28,432 nt of DNA from Caldilineaceae bacterium (GTDB lineage Bacteria; Chloroflexota; Anaerolineae; Caldilineales; Caldilineaceae), in NCBI GenBank assembly GCA_020634755.1, contig JACKBC010000066.1:1-28432 (forward strand), in the 5' to 3' direction. The stretch's first letter is position 1, and each line of letters starts with the position of its first letter. A program made the position numbers and the translations under genes. The notes beneath the pieces are model-generated. The model was not told where the DNA came from. It saw only the letters and a list, made by a program, of their open reading frames with translations, and ran no database searches. Below, piece after piece: positions 1 to 7,178 of this stretch.

Positions 1-517
1 CATACCGCCAAGCAGATCCCAATAGTTTGGATAGCTAATGCTAGGTTTGTTATCGCGTAAGTAGATGAGAACTTGCTGATTTCTATCGAACAAAATTACC
101 TTTGCGACTTCTATTACCGTCATATGAAGTTTGCCTTGTATATTCTTGAATGGCAGTGGTAGCCGAACTATTAAGTGGAACGCAACAGGTAATCTATGCC
201 ATCATACCCTAGTCAAGTGGAGATATAGGCTGCCACTGGCGCGAAAATGCAAAACACTGCTTGCGTTCCAATACAGCCGGTCAGTTGTCTTGGGCGGCAT
301 ACCGGCTAAGACAACTGTCATGCTTCTGGTGCTTGTAATCCAATGTTCCTGGGTCTGATTCACTTACGCTGTCAGCCATTTGTCACTGTTTATCAACGAC
401 GAGTTGTGGTAAGCTTCAATGGTGGAACAAGTGTTCTTTACTGCGTATTTCCAGGATATAGGTAAGTATACTTCTTACCAACTAGATTGTCCAAACAGAT
501 AGCTGCGAGCCTTTACG
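1..517. other. Region without a convincing gene, upstream of intI
   Basis: I see no reliable coding sequence here. The only open frame of note (131-358, 75 codons) has no ribosome binding site and no recognisable motif. A perfect 10-bp inverted repeat, CAGTTGTCTT (282-291) and AAGACAACTG (308-317), lies in the middle. I searched both strands for integron core sites (GTTRRRY and RYYYAAC) and found none, so neither attI nor attC can be placed. The stretch could be a degenerate cassette region or simple intergenic DNA; the window edge prevents a decision. Confidence 0.5.
461..479 (+). promoter_or_regulatory. Candidate intI promoter inside an inverted repeat
   Basis: A -10-like TATACT (467-472) sits between the arms GGTAAG (461-466) and CTTACC (474-479), about 45 bp before the intI start. 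No good -35 box is visible at the usual spacing. An inverted repeat covering a -10 box is the layout expected of an operator; integron integrase genes in other bacteria are often LexA-controlled, but this sequence is not a LexA box that I recognise. Confidence 0.35.
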
Positions 518-1480
518 ATGCAACAAAAGCCAAAGAAACTTCTCGACCGCGTGCGCGACGCCATTCGCGTCAAACACTACTCCTATCGAACCGAACAGAC
601 GTATATGGATTGGATTGAGCGGTACATCCGTTTTCATGGGCTGCGTCATCCAGCCGAAATGAATGCGCCTGAGATCCAAGCGTTTCTTACCCATTTAGCT
701 GTCGAACGCAACGTTTCGCCATCCACACAGAATCAGGCGCTGAGTGCGCTGCTCTTCCTCTATCGCCATGTGCTCAACCTTGAACTCACGGATCGGATTG
801 ATGTCGTGCGTGCGAAGAAAGAGAAGCACCTACCCACTGTCCTGACGAAGGAAGAGGTTCGGCAGGTCATTGAGCGCATGTCGGGTTTGCAGCAGCTGAT
901 GGCTCAGCTTTTGTACGGGAGTGGGATGCGGTTGATGGAGTGTATGCGCTTGCGCATCAAAGATATCGAATTCGCACAACAGCAGATTATCGTGCGCGAT
1001 ACAAAAGGCAACGAAGATCGCGTTACCATGCTCCCCCAACGAATTGTTGCGCCGCTTAAAGCGCATCTGGTTGAGGTCAAAAAGATGCACGAACTTGCGC
1101 TTGCCAATGGTTACGGGACTGTTGAGATGCCTTATGCGTTAGCACGGAAATATCCGAATGCCGAACGTGAATGGATGTGGCAATATGTCTTTCCCGCGCA
1201 AAAACCTTCGGTTGATCCGCGTTCTGGTATCATCCGTCGTCATCATCTGGATGAAAGTGTTCTCCAAAAAGCTGTCCGCCGTGCCGCGCAACAAACCAAC
1301 ATCAACAAGCACGTCACGCCGCATATCTTTCGCCACTGCTTTGCCACACATCTATTGGAAGCGGGTTATGACATCCGCACTGTCCAGGAACTACTCGGCC
1401 ACAAAGATGTAAAGACTACGCAAATCTACACGCATGTGCTCAATAAAGGACCTATGGGGGTGCGCAGCCCCCTCGATTGA
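518..1480 (+). CDS. intI: Integron integrase (tyrosine recombinase)
   Basis: A 320-residue site-specific tyrosine recombinase that in integrons inserts and excises gene cassettes at attI and attC sites. An N-terminal SAM-like core-binding domain (about residues 5-90) precedes the catalytic domain. All catalytic residues are visible: R138 (GSGMRLME), K164, H269 and R272 (TPHIFRH), H295 (LLGHKD) and nucleophile Y304 (IYTHV). The integron-specific extra helix is present at about 190-226 (GYGTVEMPYALARKYPNA then EWMWQYVFPA), and the protein ends in the family-typical GVRSPLD. This separates it from XerC/D and phage integrases. The gene is full length and looks functional. Only a weak purine stretch (GCGAG) precedes the ATG. 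No attI or attC site is recognisable nearby; a 38-bp repeat array lies just downstream. Family assignment is firm, cassette activity is inferred. Confidence 0.93.
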   Translation: MQQKPKKLLDRVRDAIRVKHYSYRTEQTYMDWIERYIRFHGLRHPAEMNAPEIQAFLTHLAVERNVSPSTQNQALSALLFLYRHVLNLELTDRIDVVRAKKEKHLPTVLTKEEVRQVIERMSGLQQLMAQLLYGSGMRLMECMRLRIKDIEFAQQQIIVRDTKGNEDRVTMLPQRIVAPLKAHLVEVKKMHELALANGYGTVEMPYALARKYPNAEREWMWQYVFPAQKPSVDPRSGIIRRHHLDESVLQKAVRRAAQQTNINKHVTPHIFRHCFATHLLEAGYDIRTVQELLGHKDVKTTQIYTHVLNKGPMGVRSPLD

Positions 1481-1545
1481 GAACCATACCATGCCTATAA
1501 AAACCTGACTGCGCGGCACATAAGATTCCCCCACCGCCAAGCTAT

Positions 1546-1733
1546 GCAGAGTACGGCGCTGCGTAGCCATCAGACCAGATTACGCAGAGTACGGCGCTGC
1601 GTAGCCATCATACCAGATTACGCAGAGTACGGCGCTGCGTAGCCATCATACCCGATTACGCAGAGTGCGGCGCTGCGTAGCCATCATACCAGATGCGCAG
1701 AGTACGGCGCTGCGTAGCCATCATACCAGATGC
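1546..1733. repeat. Five tandem copies of a 38-bp hairpin-forming repeat
   Basis: Copies begin at 1546, 1584, 1622, 1660 and 1697, giving periods of 38, 38, 38 and 37 bp, with no spacer between them. Each copy contains the inverted repeat ACGCAG-N9-CTGCGT (first base differs in copies 1 and 5), extended to 7 bp (TACGCAG/CTGCGTA) in copies 2-4, followed by GCCATCATACCAGAT. Copies differ by single substitutions (CAGACC in copy 1, CCCGATT in copy 3, GTGCGG in copy 4). A truncated sixth start (GCGCAAAGA) follows. Because the units are contiguous this is not a CRISPR array. The units lack GTTRRRY core sites, so they are not classical attC sites. Confidence 0.9.
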
Positions 1734-1863
1734 GCAAAGAGCCGTAAATTCTTTGCGTTTTATGGCGCTCTTAGCGGTAAGATAAGTTATTTCAGTCAAC
1801 CAGCACGCAAACTCGCTGCGTCTCAACCAAACACACTTGTAAATGCCACCCTCCCTATGCCTG

Positions 1864-1872
1864 TGGTACAAT
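1864..1872 (+). promoter_or_regulatory. Extended -10 promoter of the radical SAM gene
   Basis: TGGTACAAT is an extended -10 box (TG at 1864-1865, TACAAT at 1867-1872). The chosen ATG (1879) begins only six bases after it, where transcription would start, so the mRNA is probably leaderless; no Shine-Dalgarno sequence precedes that ATG. A TTGTAA at 1838 is too far upstream to act as a normal -35 box. Confidence 0.5.
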
Positions 1873-1878
1873 ATTCCC

Positions 1879-3762
1879 ATGCCAAAATCCAAAAACGGTC
1901 GTCGCCCGCCGCGACATTTCAAAACCAATAAAATAGACCTGACCAATGGCGCCCAGCCCGCACGCGCCGAGACCGGCGCCATTTACAAAGATTGGGGCGG
2001 CAAAATTCCGGTGGCGCTCACTATGCCCAACACCTACTACGTGGGCATGAGCAGCTTGGCGCTTCAACTGCTTTACAGCTGGTTCAACCGGGAGGATGAC
2101 ATTGTTTGTGAGCGCATCTTTTGGGAGAAGGGCGCGGCGCAAGCCGGTGCGCCGCTACTCTCGTTGGAAAGTGCGCGCCCAGCGGCTGATTTTGACCTGT
2201 GGGCCTTTACCATTTCGTGGGAAATGGACTACTTTAACGTGGTAGAGCTGCTGCGCCAGGCCGGTATCCCACCGCTGGCCGCAGAGCGACATGCCTCCCA
2301 CCAGTGGGATGGCCGCCACTGGCCCCTGCTCATCGCTGGCGGCCCCGGCGTCACCATGAATCCCGAACCGGTGGCGCCCTTTTTTGACGCCATCTTAATT
2401 GGCGAGGGCGAGGAAGCTGTTCCGCACCTGGTTGAGCTCTGTCGGGATGCGCTTTACGCGGACCGGCAGGCGCTCTTGGCCGCGCTGGACCGCACGCCCG
2501 GCTGGTATGTGCCTTTGCTGCGCCCTTCCAACCGGCAGCACGTAGATTTTCGCCCGGTGGAGCGGCTGTGGGTGCGCAATCTGCCCGCCCACAGCACCAG
2601 CAGCACGCTCTATACGCCCGACACCGAATTTAGCAACATGCACATGATGGAGATCGCGCGCGGCTGTGGCCGCGGCTGCCGCTTCTGCCTGGCCGGTTAT
2701 GTCTATCGCCCGCCGCGTGAACAGCCGCTGGATGCACTGGTGCGCTCGGCGGAAGGCGCCATGCAACAGGGGCAGACCAAAGTGGGGCTGGTCAGCGCCG
2801 CCGTCAGCGACCACACGCAAATTGATGAGCTGGCCGTCGAATTGCAGCGCATGGGCGCATCTATCAGCGCCAGCTCCATGCGCATGGACCCCATTAGCCA
2901 GCCGTTGATTCGCGCCCTGGCCGAGACAGGTGCGCAGACGCTCACCGTGGCCCCGGAAGCGGGCAGCCAGCGCCTGCGCAACGTCATCAACAAAACGCAG
3001 ACGGAAGAACAGATGATGGCCGCCGTGGCGCTGGCCCAGGAATATAACTTTCCGCAGCTCAAGCTCTACTTTATGGTGGGCCACCCCACCGAGACCGATG
3101 ACGATATCCAGGCCATTATCGACTTTACCCAGGAGGCGCGCCGCCACTTTAAGCGCCGCATTGCCATTAACGCCACGCCCTTTGTGCCCAAGGCGCATAC
3201 GCCTTTCCAGTGGGAAGGCATGACGCCCACCCGGGTAATCCGCCAGCGCCAGCGCACCATTTTCCAGGCGCTGGCGCGGCACGGCGTGCAGGTACGCGCC
3301 GATGCGCCGGATTGGGCCGAGGTGCAGGCCGTGCTCTCGCGCGGGGATCGCGCATTGGCCCAGGTGCTGCTGGAGATTCCGTCGGGGCAGCTCACCACGC
3401 GCGCTTTTTTCGATACCATGGCCCGCTTGGGGTTAGACCGCGAACAGTATATTGGCAAGTGGGAAATCGGCGCGCCGTTGCCGTGGGATGTGGTGCAGAG
3501 CGGCGTCAGCGAGAATTACTTCCACTACGAACTCAAGCTGGCGGCCCGTGATGAAACCGGCCTGAGCTGCCCGCCCGATTCGGCCGGCTGTCTGAGCTGT
3601 CAATCGTGCGACCCCGACTGGGCCTTTCGCTACGGCAGCAACGCGGCGCGACCCATTCCGGCGGCCAAAGGGGGGCCCTGGCGGGCGCAAGATTGGCAGC
3701 CGTGGACGCACTTCAAACGTGAAAAGCATGAGCAGCTTGCCCCAGTGGAGTTGGTCGTTTAA
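1879..3762 (+). CDS. B12-binding-type radical SAM protein (TIGR03960-like)
   Basis: A 627-residue radical SAM protein with an N-terminal cobalamin-binding-like region (about 25-220; conserved VGMSSLALQLLYSW, AGGPGVTMNPEP and DAILIGEGEEAV segments) and a radical SAM core from about 255. The iron-sulfur cysteines are C263, C267 and C270 in EIARGCGRGCRFCLAGY. The C-terminal tail carries another cysteine cluster (CLSCQSC). The layout matches the TIGR03960 family, whose reaction is unknown; members are often encoded beside or fused to a DUF2344 protein, which is absent here, lspA being next. An upstream in-frame ATG at 1843 would place the -10 box inside the gene, so 1879 is preferred. Family assignment is confident; substrate and product are unknown. 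Confidence 0.85.
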   Translation: MPKSKNGRRPPRHFKTNKIDLTNGAQPARAETGAIYKDWGGKIPVALTMPNTYYVGMSSLALQLLYSWFNREDDIVCERIFWEKGAAQAGAPLLSLESARPAADFDLWAFTISWEMDYFNVVELLRQAGIPPLAAERHASHQWDGRHWPLLIAGGPGVTMNPEPVAPFFDAILIGEGEEAVPHLVELCRDALYADRQALLAALDRTPGWYVPLLRPSNRQHVDFRPVERLWVRNLPAHSTSSTLYTPDTEFSNMHMMEIARGCGRGCRFCLAGYVYRPPREQPLDALVRSAEGAMQQGQTKVGLVSAAVSDHTQIDELAVELQRMGASISASSMRMDPISQPLIRALAETGAQTLTVAPEAGSQRLRNVINKTQTEEQMMAAVALAQEYNFPQLKLYFMVGHPTETDDDIQAIIDFTQEARRHFKRRIAINATPFVPKAHTPFQWEGMTPTRVIRQRQRTIFQALARHGVQVRADAPDWAEVQAVLSRGDRALAQVLLEIPSGQLTTRAFFDTMARLGLDREQYIGKWEIGAPLPWDVVQSGVSENYFHYELKLAARDETGLSCPPDSAGCLSCQSCDPDWAFRYGSNAARPIPAAKGGPWRAQDWQPWTHFKREKHEQLAPVELVV

Positions 3763-3866
3763 AGAAAGATAACAATTTAAACCGGTAATCCAACAGCACT
3801 GCTTGAAACCAGCGCCGGTCAGCCCAAGTACGCTATTGTGTATTAGCAAAATAGTACTGGTATCCC

Positions 3867-3899
3867 AGAAGTTCGACTTCTCCGAGAAGTCGAACTTCT
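3867..3899. repeat. Perfect 15-bp palindromic hairpin
   Basis: AGAAGTTCGACTTCT (3867-3881), a 3-base loop CCG, then AGAAGTCGAACTTCT (3885-3899). It follows the radical SAM gene by about 100 bp. There is no T-run, so it is not a standard intrinsic terminator on the plus strand. It resembles REP-like extragenic palindromes, but whether it recurs in the genome cannot be told from one copy. Confidence 0.8.
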
Positions 3900-3942
3900 A
3901 TGATGGTGTTAATTTAATCTGCAAAAGCGCACTTTTATTATC

Positions 3943-3989
3943 GCCTGCTTGAGCAGGCTTCCGCTAGCAGACGCAGGCTTCTGCCTGTG
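3943..3989. repeat. Pair of short hairpins upstream of lspA
   Basis: GCCTGCT-TG-AGCAGGC (3943-3958) is a perfect 7-bp hairpin. Sixteen bases on, CAGGC-TTCT-GCCTG (3974-3987) forms a second stem, extendable to 3972-3989 with one G-T pair. Both contain the word GCAGGCTTC(C/T)GC, so the two parts are partly duplicated. They lie just upstream of a possible -10 box (TACAAT, 4004-4009) of lspA and could be part of an extragenic palindromic element or affect transcription. Confidence 0.6.
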
Positions 3990-4027
3990 GTGATAACTTT
4001 GGTTACAATCCGATTTCTGAGCAAAAC

Positions 4028-4537
4028 ATGAACAAACTATCCCGCATTCTTATTCTTCTCTTTGTCATCTTTACCTGCGTGGGCTGTGACCAAGCGACCA
4101 AGCGCGTGGCCGAAACGCACCTGCGTACGGCGGCGCCCATTTCGTACCTGAACAATACGGTGCGGCTTGAATATGCGGAAAATCCGGGCGCATTTCTTAG
4201 CCTGGGCGCTGGGCTGTCGGAAGATGCCCAACACTGGATTTTCACCATTATGGTGACGTTGATCTTGGGCGGCTTTTTGCTTTTTGCTCTCCTGTATTTA
4301 CACAACCTGCGTTTGGCCACCCTCATTGCGCTGGCTCTCTATATTGGCGGCGGATTGGGTAACCTGATCGACCGACTTTTCAACAACGGCGTGGTGGTTG
4401 ATTTCATGAATGTGGGCGTCGGTTCGCTCCGTACCGGCATTTTTAACGTGGCCGATATGGCCATTATGGCCGCCGTGGCAATCCTGCTCATTACCCAATT
4501 TCCCAAACAATTTTCAACCCAAAAAATAGAACACTGA
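4028..4537 (+). CDS. lspA: Lipoprotein signal peptidase (signal peptidase II)
   Basis: A 169-residue inner-membrane aspartyl protease that removes the signal peptide from prolipoproteins after the cysteine has been lipidated. Four membrane segments are visible (about 5-20, 70-91, 95-112 and 140-156). Family signatures are present in order: DQATK (21-25), the N and GA of AENPGAF (51-56), GGGLGNLIDR (107-116), VVDFMN with catalytic D125, and FNVADMA with catalytic D143. Length is normal for the family. The ATG at 4028 is the only sensible start, although no clear Shine-Dalgarno precedes it; a TACAAT lies 20 bases upstream. The gene is on the same strand as nadE, 99 bp before it, but joint transcription is not proven. 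Identification is secure. Confidence 0.95.
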   Translation: MNKLSRILILLFVIFTCVGCDQATKRVAETHLRTAAPISYLNNTVRLEYAENPGAFLSLGAGLSEDAQHWIFTIMVTLILGGFLLFALLYLHNLRLATLIALALYIGGGLGNLIDRLFNNGVVVDFMNVGVGSLRTGIFNVADMAIMAAVAILLITQFPKQFSTQKIEH

Positions 4538-4577
4538 TTGGGTAGATTGGGCGGATCGACACCGATAATCACTGAAA

Positions 4578-4613
4578 AAACTGTGTAAATCCGTCAAATC
4601 TGTGAAATCTGTG
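4578..4613. repeat. Short AAATCTGTG tandem repeat upstream of nadE
   Basis: A 9-bp motif is repeated head to tail: AAATCCGTC (4587-4595), AAATCTGTG (4596-4604), AAATCTGTG (4605-4613), preceded by a related AAACTGTGT. It occupies the gap between lspA and nadE, ending 23 bases before the nadE start. Repeats of this wording occur between genes in many bacteria; no function is known to me. Confidence 0.6.
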
Positions 4614-4636
4614 TTCCATTCTGAGTTCTCCACCCT

Positions 4637-6715
4637 ATGACGCTTCCGTTTCACTCCATCTATCGCCACGGCTTTGTGCGCGTGGCCGCGTGTGTGCCAT
4701 CTGTGCGCGTGGCCGAGCCGGCTTTCAACACGGCGCACACCATTGACCTGGCCCAGCAAGCCGCCGCCAACCATGCCGCCGTCGCCATCTTTCCCGAACT
4801 GGGGCTGGCCGGTTATACCAGTGATGATCTCTTTCACCAGGACGCGCTGCTGGCCGCCGTGCGCACGGGGCTGGCCCAAATTGTTGAGGCCAGCCAGCAG
4901 CTCATGACGTTGCTGGTGGTGGGCGCGCCGCTGCGCTTGGATGGCCGGCTCTTCAATTGCGCCATTGTCATTCACAAGGGGCGCATTTTGGGCATTACGC
5001 CCAAAACGTATTTGCCCAACTATCGTGAATTTTACGAAAAGCGGCAGTTCACCGCGGGCCGCAGCGCCACGCGTGCCGAAGTTTCACTGTTGGACCAGCT
5101 GGTCCCCTTTGGCACGGATCTCCTTTTTTGCGCCGTCAATGTAGAAGGCTTTAAGCTGCACGCCGAAATTTGTGAAGATCTGTGGGCGCCCATCCCGCCC
5201 AGCACCTATGCCGCGCTGGCTGGAGCCACGCTTTTGACCAATCTGTCCGGCAGCCCCATTACCATTGGCAAGGCTGACTATCGCCGCGAAATTTGCAGCA
5301 CCCAATCGGGAAAATGCATTGCGGCCTACCTCTATGCCGGGGCCGGGCTGGGCGAATCGACCAATGATCTGGCTTGGGACGGGCACGCGCTGATCTATGA
5401 AAATGGCAGCCTGCTAGCTGAATCGCAGCGCTTTCAGATTGATGAACAGATCATCATGGCCGATATTGACTTGGAGCGGCTGGAGCAGGAGCGCATGCGG
5501 CTGACCAGTTTTACGGATTCGGTGGCCAACTATGCGCTGCAGCTGCAACAGATGCGCCATGTTGCGTTTGAACTGGATGTGCCGCAAGGTGCAGTGCGCT
5601 TGCAGCGCCACGTGGGTCGTTTTCCCTATGTACCCAGCGACCCGGCCCGGCTCAACGAGCGTTGCGCCGAAGTCTACAACATTCAGGTGCAGGGGCTGGT
5701 TAAACGTTTGCAGGCCACCGGCATTCAGCGCGTGGTGATTGGCATTTCTGGTGGGCTCGATTCCACCCAGGCGCTGATTGTAGCGGCCCGCGCCATGGAC
5801 TATCTAAAGTTGCCGCGCACCAATATTTTGGCCTATACCATGCCCGGCTTTGCCACCAGCACGCTCACCCGCGGCAACGCGCACAGCCTCATGGACGTCG
5901 TGGGGGCTACGGCGCAGGAGATTGATATTCGGCCCTCTTCGCTGCAAATGCTGCGCGATCTGGGCCATCCCTATGCCAATGAGGAAGAGCAGTACGATAT
6001 TACGTTTGAGAACGTGCAGGCTGGTGAGCGCACGTCGCATCTGTTCCGGCTGGCCAATTACCACAACGCCCTTGTGCTGGGCACCGGTGACTTGAGCGAG
6101 CTGGCGCTGGGCTGGGCTACGTACGGGGTGGGCGACCAGATGTCCCATTACAACGTGAATGCTTCGGTGCCCAAAACGTTGATCCAATATTTAATTCGTT
6201 GGGCGGCCAACACCAATCAATTGGGGCCAGAGGCGCACGATACGCTGATTTCGATTTTGAACACGGAGATTTCGCCAGAGCTGGTGCCACACAAAGAAGG
6301 CGAATCCAGTCAGCCTGCCCAGAGCACCGAAGCCAAAATTGGTCCATACGAGCTGCAAGATTTTAATCTTTATTACATTTCGCGTTTTGGCTTTAAGCCC
6401 AGCAAAGTAGCTTTTTTGAGCCATCACACTTGGCGCGACCGGACGCGTGGTAACTGGCCCGAACTATTGCCGGTGGAAAACCGCAATGAGTACGATCTGG
6501 CCACCATTAAAAAGTGGTTGGACGTATTCCTCTTCCGCTTTTTCCAGATTAGCCAATTCAAGCGCACGGCAATTCCCAACGGTCCCAAGGTCGGCTCGGG
6601 CGGTTCGCTTTCCCCGCGCGGGGACTGGCGCGCCCCCAGTGATTCAGCGGCCACGCTTTGGCTGGAGGAGCTGCGGCAAAATGTGCCCGATGGGGATGAT
6701 ACGGTGAAAGTGTGA
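4637..6715 (+). CDS. nadE: Glutamine-dependent NAD+ synthetase
   Basis: A 692-residue cytosolic enzyme catalysing the last step of NAD+ synthesis: deamido-NAD+ plus ATP and glutamine gives NAD+. The N-terminal nitrilase-type glutaminase domain (about 12-310) shows the Glu-Lys-Cys triad at E54 (FPELGLAGY), K123 (KTYLPNYREFYEKR) and C179 (HAEICEDLW). The C-terminal synthetase domain (about 335-670) has the ATP pyrophosphatase P-loop SGGLDST (371-377) and the downstream GTGDLSELALGW motif that contacts substrate. Length matches the long, mycobacterial-type NadE, so the cell can use glutamine as nitrogen donor. The start follows a CT-rich stretch without a clear ribosome binding site. It is the fourth gene of the plus-strand run and stands apart functionally from its neighbours. 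Confidence 0.95.
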   Translation: MTLPFHSIYRHGFVRVAACVPSVRVAEPAFNTAHTIDLAQQAAANHAAVAIFPELGLAGYTSDDLFHQDALLAAVRTGLAQIVEASQQLMTLLVVGAPLRLDGRLFNCAIVIHKGRILGITPKTYLPNYREFYEKRQFTAGRSATRAEVSLLDQLVPFGTDLLFCAVNVEGFKLHAEICEDLWAPIPPSTYAALAGATLLTNLSGSPITIGKADYRREICSTQSGKCIAAYLYAGAGLGESTNDLAWDGHALIYENGSLLAESQRFQIDEQIIMADIDLERLEQERMRLTSFTDSVANYALQLQQMRHVAFELDVPQGAVRLQRHVGRFPYVPSDPARLNERCAEVYNIQVQGLVKRLQATGIQRVVIGISGGLDSTQALIVAARAMDYLKLPRTNILAYTMPGFATSTLTRGNAHSLMDVVGATAQEIDIRPSSLQMLRDLGHPYANEEEQYDITFENVQAGERTSHLFRLANYHNALVLGTGDLSELALGWATYGVGDQMSHYNVNASVPKTLIQYLIRWAANTNQLGPEAHDTLISILNTEISPELVPHKEGESSQPAQSTEAKIGPYELQDFNLYYISRFGFKPSKVAFLSHHTWRDRTRGNWPELLPVENRNEYDLATIKKWLDVFLFRFFQISQFKRTAIPNGPKVGSGGSLSPRGDWRAPSDSAATLWLEELRQNVPDGDDTVKV

Positions 6716-6774
6716 CCGGGTGAAGAGGTCACCTTGTTATTAACCGGTAAAAAGACCGATAAGGAGAGAAGAAG

Positions 6775-7107
6775 ATGCGCAAGAATCTAATTCCGTGGGG
6801 GCAGATACAGGGGGCAGTTTGGCTAATTGGATTAGCCATTATAGCTTGGCAGAACTGGTGGTGGCCGGGCATCTTGGTTCTGGTGGCGCTGAGTGGAATT
6901 GTCGAGGGGATTATTCGTAACTATACGACCCACGACGCCGAGTCAAAAGCGCTGGAACAACAACGCGTGACTTCTTTACCCGAGCAGTGCCCCAGTTGCG
7001 GTAGTCCGGTGGATGCCCAAAATGTCCGATGGATTAACCAAACTACGGCCAATTGCCCCTATTGTGGAACCAAATTAACCCAGCCGCAGAAAAGCGTTTC
7101 TGCATAA
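6775..7107 (+). CDS. Small membrane protein with C-terminal zinc ribbon
   Basis: A 110-residue protein I do not recognise as a named family. Two hydrophobic segments (about 11-26 and 29-46) are followed by a short charged linker and a four-cysteine zinc-ribbon at C72/C75 (CPSC) and C94/C97 (CPYC). Such a layout suggests a membrane-anchored protein with a small cytoplasmic metal-binding knuckle. The start is well supported by AAGGAG seven to nine bases before the ATG. It lies 59 bp after nadE on the same strand; a short hairpin (GGTGA-agagg-TCACC) just after nadE is weak as a terminator, so co-transcription is possible. Function is unknown. Confidence 0.75.
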   Translation: MRKNLIPWGQIQGAVWLIGLAIIAWQNWWWPGILVLVALSGIVEGIIRNYTTHDAESKALEQQRVTSLPEQCPSCGSPVDAQNVRWINQTTANCPYCGTKLTQPQKSVSA

Positions 7108-7143
7108 TAGATACACAAAATACACAATTCCACAATGTGTCGG

Positions 7144-7172
7144 TTGACAGCACCGCCATTTTGTGCTATTTT
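7144..7172 (+). promoter_or_regulatory. Strong sigma-70-type promoter with no gene directly after it
   Basis: TTGACA (7144-7149) is a perfect -35 box. After a 17-bp spacer comes TATTTT (7167-7172) preceded by TGC, an extended -10. This is the best-formed promoter in the window, and no open reading frame of useful size follows before the terminator at 7536-7562. It is therefore assigned to the candidate ncRNA. Confidence 0.65.
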
Positions 7173-7178
7173 AATGTT

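Larger units (their letters stand above)
1481..1878. other. Intergenic region between intI and the radical SAM gene
   Basis: It holds the 38-bp repeat array described separately and, at its right end, the promoter of the next gene. I see no gene in it; open frames that cross the array on either strand owe their length to the repeat and have no ribosome binding site. No intrinsic terminator for intI is obvious. Confidence 0.5.

Noticed and set aside
282..317. The 10-bp inverted repeat CAGTTGTCTT / AAGACAACTG as an attC site
   Set aside because: In attC the outer arms read RYYYAAC on the left and GTTRRRY on the right; here GTT is in the left arm and AAC in the right, and neither fits the consensus.
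131..358. A 75-codon open frame upstream of intI as a possible cassette gene
   Set aside because: It has no ribosome binding site, no recognisable motif and no attC site behind it; the composition looks like non-coding DNA.
1546..1733. The 38-bp repeats as a CRISPR array
   Set aside because: Repeat units touch each other with no unique spacers, and no cas gene is nearby.
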